Shown here piece by piece: positions 5,410 through 12,595 of a stretch of 12,684 nt of DNA (its first letter is position 1; each line of letters opens with the position of its first letter). Position numbers and translations under genes: made by a program. The notes beneath the pieces are model-generated. The model did no database searches, was not told the DNA's origin, and saw only the letters and a list, made by a program, of their open reading frames with translations. Origin of the DNA: Spirochaetaceae bacterium (GTDB lineage: Bacteria; Spirochaetota; Spirochaetia; Sphaerochaetales; Sphaerochaetaceae); the NCBI GenBank assembly GCA_016649775.1, contig JAENWY010000036.1, positions 1-12,684 on the forward strand. Direction: 5' to 3'.

Positions 5410-6711
5410 ATGCAGAAAGTATATACTAAGATTGAATCCATTGTCGGTAACGTTATTAGTGTCCGTGCAAAAGGAATCAAAAATGAAGAACTTGCAATTG
5501 TAAAAACTTCAAGTGGAGATAGTTATGCTCGTGTAATTAAATTACATGGCGAACTTGTTTCTCTCCAAGTTTTCGCAGGTGCAGCAGGAATCTCAACAGG
5601 AGATCATGTTCGTTTCTTAAATCAATATATGAAAGTTTCATACAGTGAAGATTTATTAGGTCGTGTATTCTCTGGTTCAGGAGAACCAATTGATAAAGGT
5701 CCAGAACTTACCGAAAACATGATTGATATTGGTGGTCCTTCAGTTAATCCTGCTAAGAGAATTATTCCTTCTAAAATGATAAGAACAGGTATTCCAATGA
5801 TTGATGTTTTCAACACTTTAGTTGAATCACAAAAATTACCTATTTTCTCAGTTTCAGGTGAGCCTTATAACCAATTGTTAGCTAGAATTGCTATGCAAGC
5901 TGAGGTTGATTTAATTATTTTAGGTGGTATGGGTTTAAAATATGATGATTATTTATATTTTAAAGAAACACTTGAAAAAAGTGGTGCTATGAGTCATACA
6001 ATTATGTTTATTCATACAGCCTCTGATCCAACTGTAGAATGTATGTTAGTTCCTGATATGGCTTTAGCTGTAGCAGAAAAATTTGCTATCGATGGTAAGA
6101 GAGTATTAGTATTATTAACTGATATGACTAACTTTGCTGATGCCATGAAAGAACAAGCAATTACAATGGATCAAGTTCCATCAAACCGTGGTTATCCTGG
6201 TGACCTTTATTCCTCTTTAGCATCTCGTTATGAGAAAGCTGTTGATTTTGAAGGTGCAGGTTCAGTAACAATTTTGGCTGTTACAACAATGCCTGGTGAT
6301 GATATTACTCATCCAGTACCTGATAATACAGGATATATTACTGAAGGTCAGTATTATCTTAAGGGTGGAAGAATTGAACCATTTGGTTCTCTTTCAAGAC
6401 TTAAACAACAGGTTAATAAAGATACACGTGACGATCATCGTGCATTAATGGATGGTATGATTAAACTTTACTCATCATATAAAGAATCTCTAGAAAAGAA
6501 GTCTATGGGTTTCCAAATGACTGACTGGGATGAAAAGCTTTTAAAATATGGACAATTATTTGAAGCTAAAATGATGGATTTAACTGTTAATATCCCATTA
6601 GAAGAAGCTTTAGATATTGGATGGGAAATCTTAGCAGACTGTTTTAAACCAAATGAAACTGGTTTGAGATCTGATTTAATTATGAGTCGTTGGCCTAAGA
6701 AAGAAGCTTAA
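5410..6711 (+). CDS. atpB: V-type ATP synthase/ATPase regulatory subunit B
   Basis: The 433-residue protein is a typical non-catalytic B subunit. It has an N-terminal beta barrel (1-75) and then SGSGEPIDKGP (88-98). The nucleotide-binding domain has a degenerate P-loop, SVSGEPYNQLL (147-157), with no Walker A lysine, as expected for B. LVLLTDMTNFADAM (233-246) is the Walker B region, and PSNRGYPGDLYSSLASRYEKA (257-277) carries the conserved arginine (R273) that reaches towards the catalytic site. The C-terminal domain ends around 430. B alternates with A in the hexameric head and binds subunit E. AAGGA (5396-5400) is its ribosome site, 9 bases from ATG. Tandem stops TAA TAG close the gene, 12 bases before atpD. 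No missing key residue is seen. Confidence 0.97.
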   Translation: MQKVYTKIESIVGNVISVRAKGIKNEELAIVKTSSGDSYARVIKLHGELVSLQVFAGAAGISTGDHVRFLNQYMKVSYSEDLLGRVFSGSGEPIDKGPELTENMIDIGGPSVNPAKRIIPSKMIRTGIPMIDVFNTLVESQKLPIFSVSGEPYNQLLARIAMQAEVDLIILGGMGLKYDDYLYFKETLEKSGAMSHTIMFIHTASDPTVECMLVPDMALAVAEKFAIDGKRVLVLLTDMTNFADAMKEQAITMDQVPSNRGYPGDLYSSLASRYEKAVDFEGAGSVTILAVTTMPGDDITHPVPDNTGYITEGQYYLKGGRIEPFGSLSRLKQQVNKDTRDDHRALMDGMIKLYSSYKESLEKKSMGFQMTDWDEKLLKYGQLFEAKMMDLTVNIPLEEALDIGWEILADCFKPNETGLRSDLIMSRWPKKEA

Positions 6712-6723
6712 TAGGGAGGTAAA

Positions 6724-7335
6724 ATGGCCGTCAAATTGACTAAAAATGAGCAAAAAAAGCAGAAAGACCAGCTCAAGCAATTTACCCGATATCTTCCAAC
6801 CTTACAATTGAAAAAACAACAATTGCAAATGGTTATAAGAGAAATTGAAGTTAAAGTTGCTAGGCTTAAGGTTGAACAGCAAAAGCTTGTTGATGGAATG
6901 CAGGACTGGATTTGTGTTTATGCAGAAAATAAAGTCTTTGCTAAAGACAAAAAACTTTCTAATCTTGTTAAGATTGACAAAGTAGTACGTGTAAAAAGCA
7001 ATATTGCTGGTGTTATTATACCCGAGTTCAAAGAATTAACATTTCAAGAAATTGACTATGATTTGAATGAGTATCCTTTATGGGTTGATGATGGTATAGA
7101 AACATTACGTGAATATGCAAGACTTGATGCACTAATTAGTACTCTTGATATCCAAATGGATTTGCTTGGCAAAGAGCTTAGAACTACCTCACAGAGAGTT
7201 AATCTTTTTGAGAAAGTTAAAATCCCTGAAGCTAAGACTAATATCAAGAAAATTAGGATTTACCTCGGTGATCAGCAGGCAGCTGCAGTTGTTCGCGGTA
7301 AAATAGCTAAAAATAAATCTATGGGGGCTTTATAA
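6724..7335 (+). CDS. atpD: V-type ATP synthase/ATPase subunit D (central rotor shaft)
   Basis: The 203-residue protein has the two long helices of the central shaft: residues about 8-58, starting with KNEQKKQKDQLKQF, and about 123-165. Between them is a smaller domain (about 65-120). The conserved end of the second helix reads TSQRVNLFEKVKIP (155-168), a signature of subunit D. The two helices form the antiparallel coiled coil that turns inside the A3B3 head and couples ATP turnover to ring rotation. The ribosome site AGGGAGGT (6713-6720) is the strongest in the operon. Its normal rotor partner F is not found in the window. The TAA stop overlaps the start of the next gene by one base (TAATG), which implies translational coupling. 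Confidence 0.94.
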   Translation: MAVKLTKNEQKKQKDQLKQFTRYLPTLQLKKQQLQMVIREIEVKVARLKVEQQKLVDGMQDWICVYAENKVFAKDKKLSNLVKIDKVVRVKSNIAGVIIPEFKELTFQEIDYDLNEYPLWVDDGIETLREYARLDALISTLDIQMDLLGKELRTTSQRVNLFEKVKIPEAKTNIKKIRIYLGDQQAAAVVRGKIAKNKSMGAL

Positions 7336-9170
7336 TGATTGTACCCATGAAAAAAGTAACTGTAGTAGTTGAAATTCATAATAAGAGTGATATGTTAAGT
7401 AACTTAAGAAAAAGTGGTATTATTCACATTTTCACAGAGAACGTACGAACTCAAAAAGGTGATACTCTACAAAAAGATTGTGAAAGCTTTTATTTAATGA
7501 AAGCAGCTATTGAAGAAAGTATAGTTAAGGGTAAAGAACTTCCAATGCAGAAGGATGCTTCTGCTCGAGAATTTCAAAAGTTACATGAATCACTTCAATC
7601 ACTTTATAGTGAAAAGAAAGTTTTGAATGAATCAATTGTTAAAGATAATTTATTAATTGAGCAAATCAAAGAATGGGGAGATTTTAATCCTAGTGCAATA
7701 GAAGAATTAGAAGGAAATGGTATTAAACTTAGTTTCTATCAAGTTGGTAAGAAAGAACTTCTTAACATTCCTGAAGCTATTAAGTTTATTGAATTAGATC
7801 CAGTTGATAAACAAGTAGCAATAGCAGTTATTAATTCTCAATTAGATCCTAGTTTTCCAGCACGTCGATTTGAAATTCCTGAATTAGGATTAGTAGCACT
7901 TAAAGATAGGGTTGAACAAAATAGAGTTGAAGTTGAAAAAATCAACACGCAATTTGAAAAGGCTCAATGTTATTTTGACTCTTATAAAGAGGCCCTTAAT
8001 AAATCTGAATTGGATATGCATTTCGAAAAGATTTATTCTCAGATGAATACTGATGATAGTTTAAGTTATGTTACAGGATATATTCCTGTTACAAAATTTG
8101 ATAAGTTTGAAAAGACAGCAAAGAACAATTGCTGGGGTTATTTAGCCGATGATCCAGATGAAGAAGATCTTCCACCAACTCTTGTACAATATAAAAGAGG
8201 TGTTGGAATTATTAAGCCTTTGTTTGATATATTAGGTACTGTTCCTGGTTATAGGGAAGGCGATATTTCAGAATGGTTCTTAATGTTCTTCACACTTTTC
8301 TTTGCAATGATTATTGGTGATGCTGGTTATGGATTTATATTCCTAATAGCTGGAATTATAATGCAGAAAAAGACAAAAGAATTGACCACTGCGAATATTC
8401 TTATCTATGTATTATCTATTGCAACTATAATATGGGGTTCGATAACAGGAACATGGTTTGGTAGTGCAACTATCATATCATCAACTCCTTTAAAGTATCT
8501 TGTAATACCTGCAATTGCTAACTATCCTGCATTGTTTAATATGGATAGCGGTGCTGCACAAAATAATATAATGCAGTTCTGTTTCATTTTAGGAACGATA
8601 CAATTATCTCTTGCTGAAGTTATAAATATAACTCGTAAGGCAAGAGCAAAAGACATATCTCTAATTGCTGACATTGGTTGGTTAATGGACATATTATCTC
8701 TATACTTTGTAGTTTTGAATTTAGTTATTCAAAAACCATGTAATTATGGAATAGTATTCCCAATTATTGGAGTAGGTTTTTTATTAGTTGTTGTATTTGG
8801 ATCTCAAAAATCAGGTGTACCTTTTGGTAAAGGTCTTGCAGCTGGTGGTGGTGGTTTCTTTACGACTTTCCTTAATACAATTAGTTGTTTCTCAAATATT
8901 ATGAGTTACATCCGTTTGTTTGCCGTTGGACTTGCAACTCTAGCTATTGCTCAGAGTTTCAATGCTATGGCAGCACCAATGTTTGGTGGTATTACTACCA
9001 TCATTGGTATTTTAATCTTGATCATTGGCCATGTTTTAAATTTGGCTATGGGTCTACTATCTGTTATCGTTCACGGTGTCAGATTGAATTTATTAGAATT
9101 CTCAGGTCAACTTAATATGGAATGGTCTGGAATTGAATATGAACCCTTCTCTGAAGCGGTGAAAGAATAA
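7335..9170 (+). CDS. atpI: V-type ATP synthase/ATPase membrane stator subunit I
   Basis: The 611-residue protein (family equivalent of subunit a) has a cytoplasmic N-terminal half (1-305) with the start MIVPMKKVTVVV and coiled coil at about 80-110 and 190-225. The C-terminal membrane half has seven or eight hydrophobic segments between about 312 and 580. Conserved motifs are GDAGYG (328-333), SYIRLFAVGLA (524-534) with the essential arginine R527 facing the rotor glutamate, and HVLN (566-569) plus VHGVRLNLLEF (579-589). I forms the two ion half-channels and anchors the peripheral stalk. Its ATG overlaps the atpD stop (TAATG); the only upstream ribosome-site-like sequence is a G-run (7323-7327), so coupling to atpD is likely. 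A hairpin and 43 bases separate it from atpK. Confidence 0.96.
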   Translation: MIVPMKKVTVVVEIHNKSDMLSNLRKSGIIHIFTENVRTQKGDTLQKDCESFYLMKAAIEESIVKGKELPMQKDASAREFQKLHESLQSLYSEKKVLNESIVKDNLLIEQIKEWGDFNPSAIEELEGNGIKLSFYQVGKKELLNIPEAIKFIELDPVDKQVAIAVINSQLDPSFPARRFEIPELGLVALKDRVEQNRVEVEKINTQFEKAQCYFDSYKEALNKSELDMHFEKIYSQMNTDDSLSYVTGYIPVTKFDKFEKTAKNNCWGYLADDPDEEDLPPTLVQYKRGVGIIKPLFDILGTVPGYREGDISEWFLMFFTLFFAMIIGDAGYGFIFLIAGIIMQKKTKELTTANILIYVLSIATIIWGSITGTWFGSATIISSTPLKYLVIPAIANYPALFNMDSGAAQNNIMQFCFILGTIQLSLAEVINITRKARAKDISLIADIGWLMDILSLYFVVLNLVIQKPCNYGIVFPIIGVGFLLVVVFGSQKSGVPFGKGLAAGGGGFFTTFLNTISCFSNIMSYIRLFAVGLATLAIAQSFNAMAAPMFGGITTIIGILILIIGHVLNLAMGLLSVIVHGVRLNLLEFSGQLNMEWSGIEYEPFSEAVKE

Positions 9171-9182
9171 TTGAAATTAATA

Positions 9183-9201
9183 AGTTGTTTATCAAACAAC
9201 T
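9183..9201 (+). promoter_or_regulatory. Hairpin between atpI and atpK, directly before the atpK ribosome site
   Basis: AGTTGTTT (9183-9190) and AAACAACT (9194-9201) form a perfect 8-base stem with a 3-base loop, ending next to the strong AAGGAG (9202-9207) of atpK. There is no T-run, so it is not a terminator. It may protect a processed atpK mRNA or keep its ribosome site open, giving extra rotor subunit. Confidence 0.5.
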
Positions 9202-9213
9202 AAGGAGTTTAAA

Positions 9214-9651
9214 ATGAATAGTTTAAGTTATATTGGTTTAGCATGTGCACTTTGTTTATCTGCATTAGGTTCTGGTTTAGGTGCTGGTGCTGCTGCACAA
9301 GCTGCAGTAGGAAGTTGGAAAAAATGTTATGCAAACGGTAAACCTGCACCATTTATTATGGTTGCTTTTGCTGGTGCTCCATTAACACAGACAATCTACG
9401 GTTTCTTATTAATGAACTTCATTAACGCTGCTTTAAATGCAGGAAAAGATCCTGTATTAGCATTTGGTGTTGGTGTATTTGGTGGTTTAGCTATTGGTTT
9501 ATCTGCATTAATGCAAGGTAAAACAGCTGCTAGTGCTTGTGATGCTTTAGCTGAAACAGGTAAAGGTACTGCTAACTACTTTATCGTTATTGGTATTGTA
9601 GAAACAGTTGCTTTATTTACTTTGGTTTTCTCTCTATTATTATTACAGTAA
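9214..9651 (+). CDS. atpK: V-type ATP synthase/ATPase rotor ring subunit K, predicted Na+-binding
   Basis: The 145-residue, four-helix proteolipid is a duplicated hairpin: helices at about 3-31, 46-72, 80-108 and 118-144, each hairpin with the glycine-rich tight packing of rotor subunits (GSGLGAGAAAQA at 19-30). The ion-binding carboxylate is E130 in helix 4; the first hairpin lacks a matching carboxylate, as in other 16-kDa K subunits. Aligning by eye with NtpK of Enterococcus hirae, whose side-chain ligands for sodium are T64, Q65, Q110 and E139, gives T58 and Q59 (in PLTQ), Q101 (in MQGK) and E130 (in VET), all conserved with consistent spacing. Na+ coupling is therefore predicted. AAGGAG (9202-9207) is a strong ribosome site. 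Codon choice is restricted (mostly GGT, GCT, GCA), in keeping with high expression. The last gene of the operon. Confidence 0.95.
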   Translation: MNSLSYIGLACALCLSALGSGLGAGAAAQAAVGSWKKCYANGKPAPFIMVAFAGAPLTQTIYGFLLMNFINAALNAGKDPVLAFGVGVFGGLAIGLSALMQGKTAASACDALAETGKGTANYFIVIGIVETVALFTLVFSLLLLQ

Positions 9652-9676
9652 TATATAACCTATTAGATTAATATAT

Positions 9677-9709
9677 GGCTCACCTTAGGGTGGGCTTTAA
9701 TTATTTTTT
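9677..9709 (+). terminator. Intrinsic terminator of the V-type ATPase operon
   Basis: GGCTCACC (9677-9684) pairs with GGTGGGCT (9689-9696) over 8 positions, two of them G-U, around the loop TTAG. It is followed by TTAATTATTTTTT (9697-9709). This is the clearest terminator in the window and ends the operon 26 bases after atpK. Confidence 0.85.
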
Positions 9710-9821
9710 AGTCATCATAAAAAAAATAGAAATAATATAAAATTTGATTCTAAATTGAATTGTTTTCTACATTTTTAATTAGTTACTTTTAGATAATCTT
9801 TTTGAAACTCTTATTATCGTA

Positions 9822-9827
9822 TATACT
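9822..9827 (+). promoter_or_regulatory. Probable -10 box for the alkyltransferase gene
   Basis: TATACT at 9822-9827 lies 31 bases before the GTG start at 9859. A TTGAAA at 9802-9807 is only 14 bases upstream, too close for an ideal -35 box, so the upstream element is uncertain. If correct, the message starts near 9834. Confidence 0.4.
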
Positions 9828-9858
9828 ATTAAAGATATTTATTACACAGGAGTTTGTT

Positions 9859-10320
9859 GTGGATAGTGATTTTGCCATATATAATACAGTTGTTGGAGAT
9901 TTAAAAATTGACTATAAAAATCAATTGCTCTTGGGTATAGAAAAAGTTGAGCATACAAGGGAGAGAGGAACCACAACAATCTTTAGTGATAGTGTCTTTA
10001 AAAATCTTCAAGAATATTTTGCAGGAAAGAGAAAAGAATTTTCAATTAATTATGAAATTAAGGGTAGTGAGTTTCAAATGAAAGTATGGAAAGAGCTAGA
10101 AAAAATATCATATGGAACTACTAAATCTTATAAAGAAATAGCCATCAATATTGGATGTGAAAAAGCCACACGAGCAGTTGGTGGTGCAATTCATAGGAAT
10201 CCAATTGGAATAATTATTCCATGCCACAGAGTAATTGGATCAAATAATAAATTAGTTGGGTATGCGGGGGGGGTAGATATGAAAATAAAACTACTAAAAA
10301 TAGAAAAGATTTTAGATTAA
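9859..10320 (+). CDS. ogt: Methylated-DNA--protein-cysteine S-methyltransferase (O6-alkylguanine-DNA alkyltransferase)
   Basis: The protein takes alkyl groups from O6-alkylguanine in DNA onto its own cysteine in a single-use repair reaction. I choose GTG 9859, giving 153 residues. AGGAG (9848-9852) is 6 bases ahead, the likely -10 box lies upstream, and the family fold begins right after it; an upstream TTG (9802) in the same frame would add 19 residues without ribosome site. In the 153-residue numbering, the N-terminal ribonuclease-like domain covers about 1-65. The DNA-binding domain follows, with FQMKVWKEL (72-80), TTKSYKEIA (87-95), the arginine finger in ATRAVGGA (103-110, R105), the active site IPCHRVIG (120-127, C122) and LVGYAGG (132-138). 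All expected catalytic features are present. A run of eight G (10266-10273) encodes part of the AGG-V turn. Regular ogt/MGMT length. Gene symbol by family. Confidence 0.92.
   Translation: MDSDFAIYNTVVGDLKIDYKNQLLLGIEKVEHTRERGTTTIFSDSVFKNLQEYFAGKRKEFSINYEIKGSEFQMKVWKELEKISYGTTKSYKEIAINIGCEKATRAVGGAIHRNPIGIIIPCHRVIGSNNKLVGYAGGVDMKIKLLKIEKILD
10266..10273 (+). repeat. Eight-G homopolymer inside the alkyltransferase gene
   Basis: A tract of eight G lies after the active-site cysteine codon, in strong contrast to the AT-rich surroundings. Loss of one G would give an immediate TAG; gain of one would replace the last 15 residues by a foreign tail. Such runs are prone to slippage. Confidence 0.7.
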
Positions 10321-10340
10321 TAAAAAAAATAGTAAATTAA

Positions 10341-10371
10341 TTATCTATATGATTAATAAAAATATAGATAA
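10341..10371. terminator. Inverted repeat after the alkyltransferase gene, possible terminator
   Basis: TTATCTATAT (10341-10350) and ATATAGATAA (10362-10371) are perfect 10-base arms around an 11-base loop, 20 bases after the stop codon. No T-run follows on the plus strand, so it is either a weak terminator, an mRNA 3'-end stabiliser or a protein-binding palindrome. Confidence 0.35.
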
Positions 10372-10424
10372 AATACAAAAGGTACTTACCAAATGTTACA
10401 AATTAATAGTTTTATAATAAAATT

Positions 10425-10460
10425 AAACACAAATAAGTGTTTCTCTTATATTTATTTTTA
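10425..10460 (+). terminator. Weak terminator-like hairpin
   Basis: AAACAC (10425-10430) pairs with GTGTTT (10437-10442) around a 6-base loop, followed by a T-rich but interrupted stretch (10443-10460). It could end transcription from the alkyltransferase gene before the next promoter. The stem is short. Confidence 0.3.
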
Positions 10461-10467
10461 TTAGTAA

Positions 10468-10496
10468 TTGTTTTTGCCTTTTACAATATATATACT
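10468..10496 (+). promoter_or_regulatory. Sigma-70-type promoter for the 10525 gene
   Basis: TTGTTT (10468-10473) and TATACT (10491-10496) are spaced by 17 bases. Transcription would begin near 10503, leaving a short leader of about 22 bases with the ribosome site AAGGA (10513-10517). It probably drives the 10525 gene, the 11139 gene and ispG. Confidence 0.55.
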
Positions 10497-10524
10497 ATGT
10501 ATAAATTAAAGCAAGGACGAACTA

Positions 10525-11136
10525 ATGAAAAAAGAAGAACAGCTTAAAACTATAGGTAAGAATAAATTAATTCACACACTTCTTTCACTTGAAAGTGAAG
10601 AGGCAAAAGTAGCAGTTGATAATCTAATAGAATCAAATAATTATTATACATTTTATGAAAGTAGAATTACAAACATAGGATTAGATTTTATAGATGAAAG
10701 TTTTGGAGCACCTTTAGAACAAGATGTTTGTAAAGATGTTGTTATTGAACTAATTGAACAAATAAGTGATAAAATTACTAAATCAAAAGATGGTTGTATT
10801 CTTTTAATTCAGTTATATTTAAGACAATCCTTAATCCTTCCTTATGCTCCATTATTAGAAGAATATTTTGATAAACAATTCCCTGTACTTTTTTCTAAAT
10901 ATGCAAAGAAATGGAAAAATAGAAAAGCTTTAATAAAATTATTATATAAAACCGCAGTTGAAAGGGGAGGCATATTAATTATGCCATTATTGAAAAATAA
11001 TGAAAATTTTCTTTCAATTGATGAATTTAATAAATTAAATGATAAATTATGTCATTCACAATTTAGAAATGAATGTGTTGATACTATAATTGAATGTTGT
11101 AATGAAGAACTACAAACACTTAAAGAAATTAATTAA
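10525..11136 (+). CDS. Unrecognised helical protein of 203 residues
   Basis: I do not recognise this protein. It is predicted cytoplasmic and almost wholly alpha-helical, without a signal peptide or clear membrane segment. It is rich in leucine, isoleucine, lysine and glutamate and has six cysteines (69, 91, 176, 184, 191, 192), four of them clustered in the last 30 residues. A short stretch with glycines (VERGGILIMPLL, 145-156) breaks the helical pattern. The arrangement of paired helices would suit a HEAT- or TPR-like fold, but no repeat motif is clear. ATG 10525 has AAGGA 7 bases upstream and its own promoter. The next gene starts 2 bases after the stop, so the two products probably act together. 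Its codon use is as AT-rich as that of the neighbours. Confidence 0.75.
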   Translation: MKKEEQLKTIGKNKLIHTLLSLESEEAKVAVDNLIESNNYYTFYESRITNIGLDFIDESFGAPLEQDVCKDVVIELIEQISDKITKSKDGCILLIQLYLRQSLILPYAPLLEEYFDKQFPVLFSKYAKKWKNRKALIKLLYKTAVERGGILIMPLLKNNENFLSIDEFNKLNDKLCHSQFRNECVDTIIECCNEELQTLKEIN

Positions 11137-11138
11137 TT

Positions 11139-12566
11139 ATGAATAAATCAATAGAAAATAATATTTGGTATTGCATTGGCGGTTTTGAACATTTAATAAA
11201 TTTATCAAACACTCATGACTCTGAGACAAAAAAAATTATTAATGATAAATTAATAAAGCAAATTACAGAGGCAATAGATGCCTTTGGTTTTAGTAATAAA
11301 GAAATAGAATCTAAAAGATGTGTCTTTGATTTAATGACAAATAATCAGGAAGTTTTTGATTTAAATAACGATATTGATTTAAAAAAATTGGATTTCATTA
11401 CTAATCTATATAATAAAAAAGGCTTAATGGGTATATCTGATTTAACAAGTGAATTATCTTCGATAATTGAAGATAAGCAATTAAAAGATCCTAAAGTTTT
11501 CCATGATGTTTTATTCAAAATTTCATCCTTACAATATGTAGAATTAGTAGATAAATTGGATTTATTTCCTGTCTTCGTGTTATATTCTACTGCAATGTTT
11601 TTATATGCCAATATAATAGATTGGGATAAATCATTATTTCATGAAATTGATGAATTAAAAGGTACTTTTTATAAATTAATACACAATACTCTTTATTCCC
11701 TTTATATTAATAACGAATTTGTTGATCCTTTAATTTTTTTATTAAGACAGTATGAAATTTTAGATTTATTTATTATCTTTGAAACAACGGAACATTTATT
11801 TCCTAATGAAATGATTAAATTTATATTAGATAAAGTATCTGAGGCTCAATATGAGGAAGATAGAAATGAAAACAAATATCATTGTTTAATTATGTTTTTG
11901 CTATCATTATTGAATCCTTTAGCTGAACAATATATGGATTTATATCTAAAATATTTTAATATTAATATAGATTCTGCATATTTAAAAATGGCTGCATTTG
12001 CAGCATATAATAATAAATATTCCAGATTTAAAATAATTATGAAAAATATTAATTCAGATGAATTAGATCAAGCTGAGTATGAAATTTATGATGATCTGCT
12101 AGAGATATTAGAAAAAAATGATAGGAAATCAGTATTTAATTATAAAGTTAAGGATAAAATATTAGAATTAATATATGAGGGTGATAATAAAGTTGTATTA
12201 TCATATCTAGATAAAAGCTTTAGCGATAATTATTTATCTAAGTTTGCTTTGTATGAGGTAATTAAAAGTTTATTAAATAGAAAAAGTTATAATGAAATTG
12301 AAACTGAATTTATTTTAGCTATAGCTCCAATTAATTTAACAAATTATCTTTCAAAAAATTCTATTTATATAGAAGAAGATGATATACCTTCTTTGTATAC
12401 CTTTTCGGTACTTTTAATTAAACTTAATTTGCTAAGTGAATCTCTTATGTTAACTACTAAATTACTAGAAAAAGTATTAACTTTAAATGGAGTTAATTCT
12501 ATGGTTATATCTAATTTAAAATTACAAATTAAAACTCTGAAATTGTTTTTAGAATATAAATATTAA
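11139..12566 (+). CDS. Unrecognised large helical (solenoid-like) protein of 475 residues
   Basis: I do not recognise this protein. It appears all-helical, with many amphipathic helices of 15-20 residues separated by short loops rich in N, D and K, resembling an alpha-solenoid; no exact TPR or HEAT consensus repeats stand out. Some helices are strongly hydrophobic (for example LFPVFVLYSTAMFLYANII, about 142-160, and YHCLIMFLLSLLNPLA, about 247-262), but they lie singly among acidic segments. I favour buried helices over membrane spans, without certainty. The protein is acidic. The start ATG 11139 has no clear ribosome site and follows the previous stop by 2 bases, which points to translational coupling. 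ispG starts 29 bases after its stop. A scaffold or protein-interaction role is possible; no enzyme motif is visible. Confidence 0.75.
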   Translation: MNKSIENNIWYCIGGFEHLINLSNTHDSETKKIINDKLIKQITEAIDAFGFSNKEIESKRCVFDLMTNNQEVFDLNNDIDLKKLDFITNLYNKKGLMGISDLTSELSSIIEDKQLKDPKVFHDVLFKISSLQYVELVDKLDLFPVFVLYSTAMFLYANIIDWDKSLFHEIDELKGTFYKLIHNTLYSLYINNEFVDPLIFLLRQYEILDLFIIFETTEHLFPNEMIKFILDKVSEAQYEEDRNENKYHCLIMFLLSLLNPLAEQYMDLYLKYFNINIDSAYLKMAAFAAYNNKYSRFKIIMKNINSDELDQAEYEIYDDLLEILEKNDRKSVFNYKVKDKILELIYEGDNKVVLSYLDKSFSDNYLSKFALYEVIKSLLNRKSYNEIETEFILAIAPINLTNYLSKNSIYIEEDDIPSLYTFSVLLIKLNLLSESLMLTTKLLEKVLTLNGVNSMVISNLKLQIKTLKLFLEYKY

Positions 12567-12595
12567 AAGATAAGTTATTGAAAGGATTATATAAA

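Noticed and set aside
5870..5900. Loss of Walker A lysine in subunit B taken as a defect
   Set aside because: B subunits of V-type ATPases normally have a degenerate P-loop and do not hydrolyse ATP; this is expected.
11345..11611. Minus-strand open frame of 88 residues inside the 475-residue gene
   Set aside because: No ribosome site of note and no family resemblance; it is embedded in a longer frame with good operon context, so it is a shadow frame.
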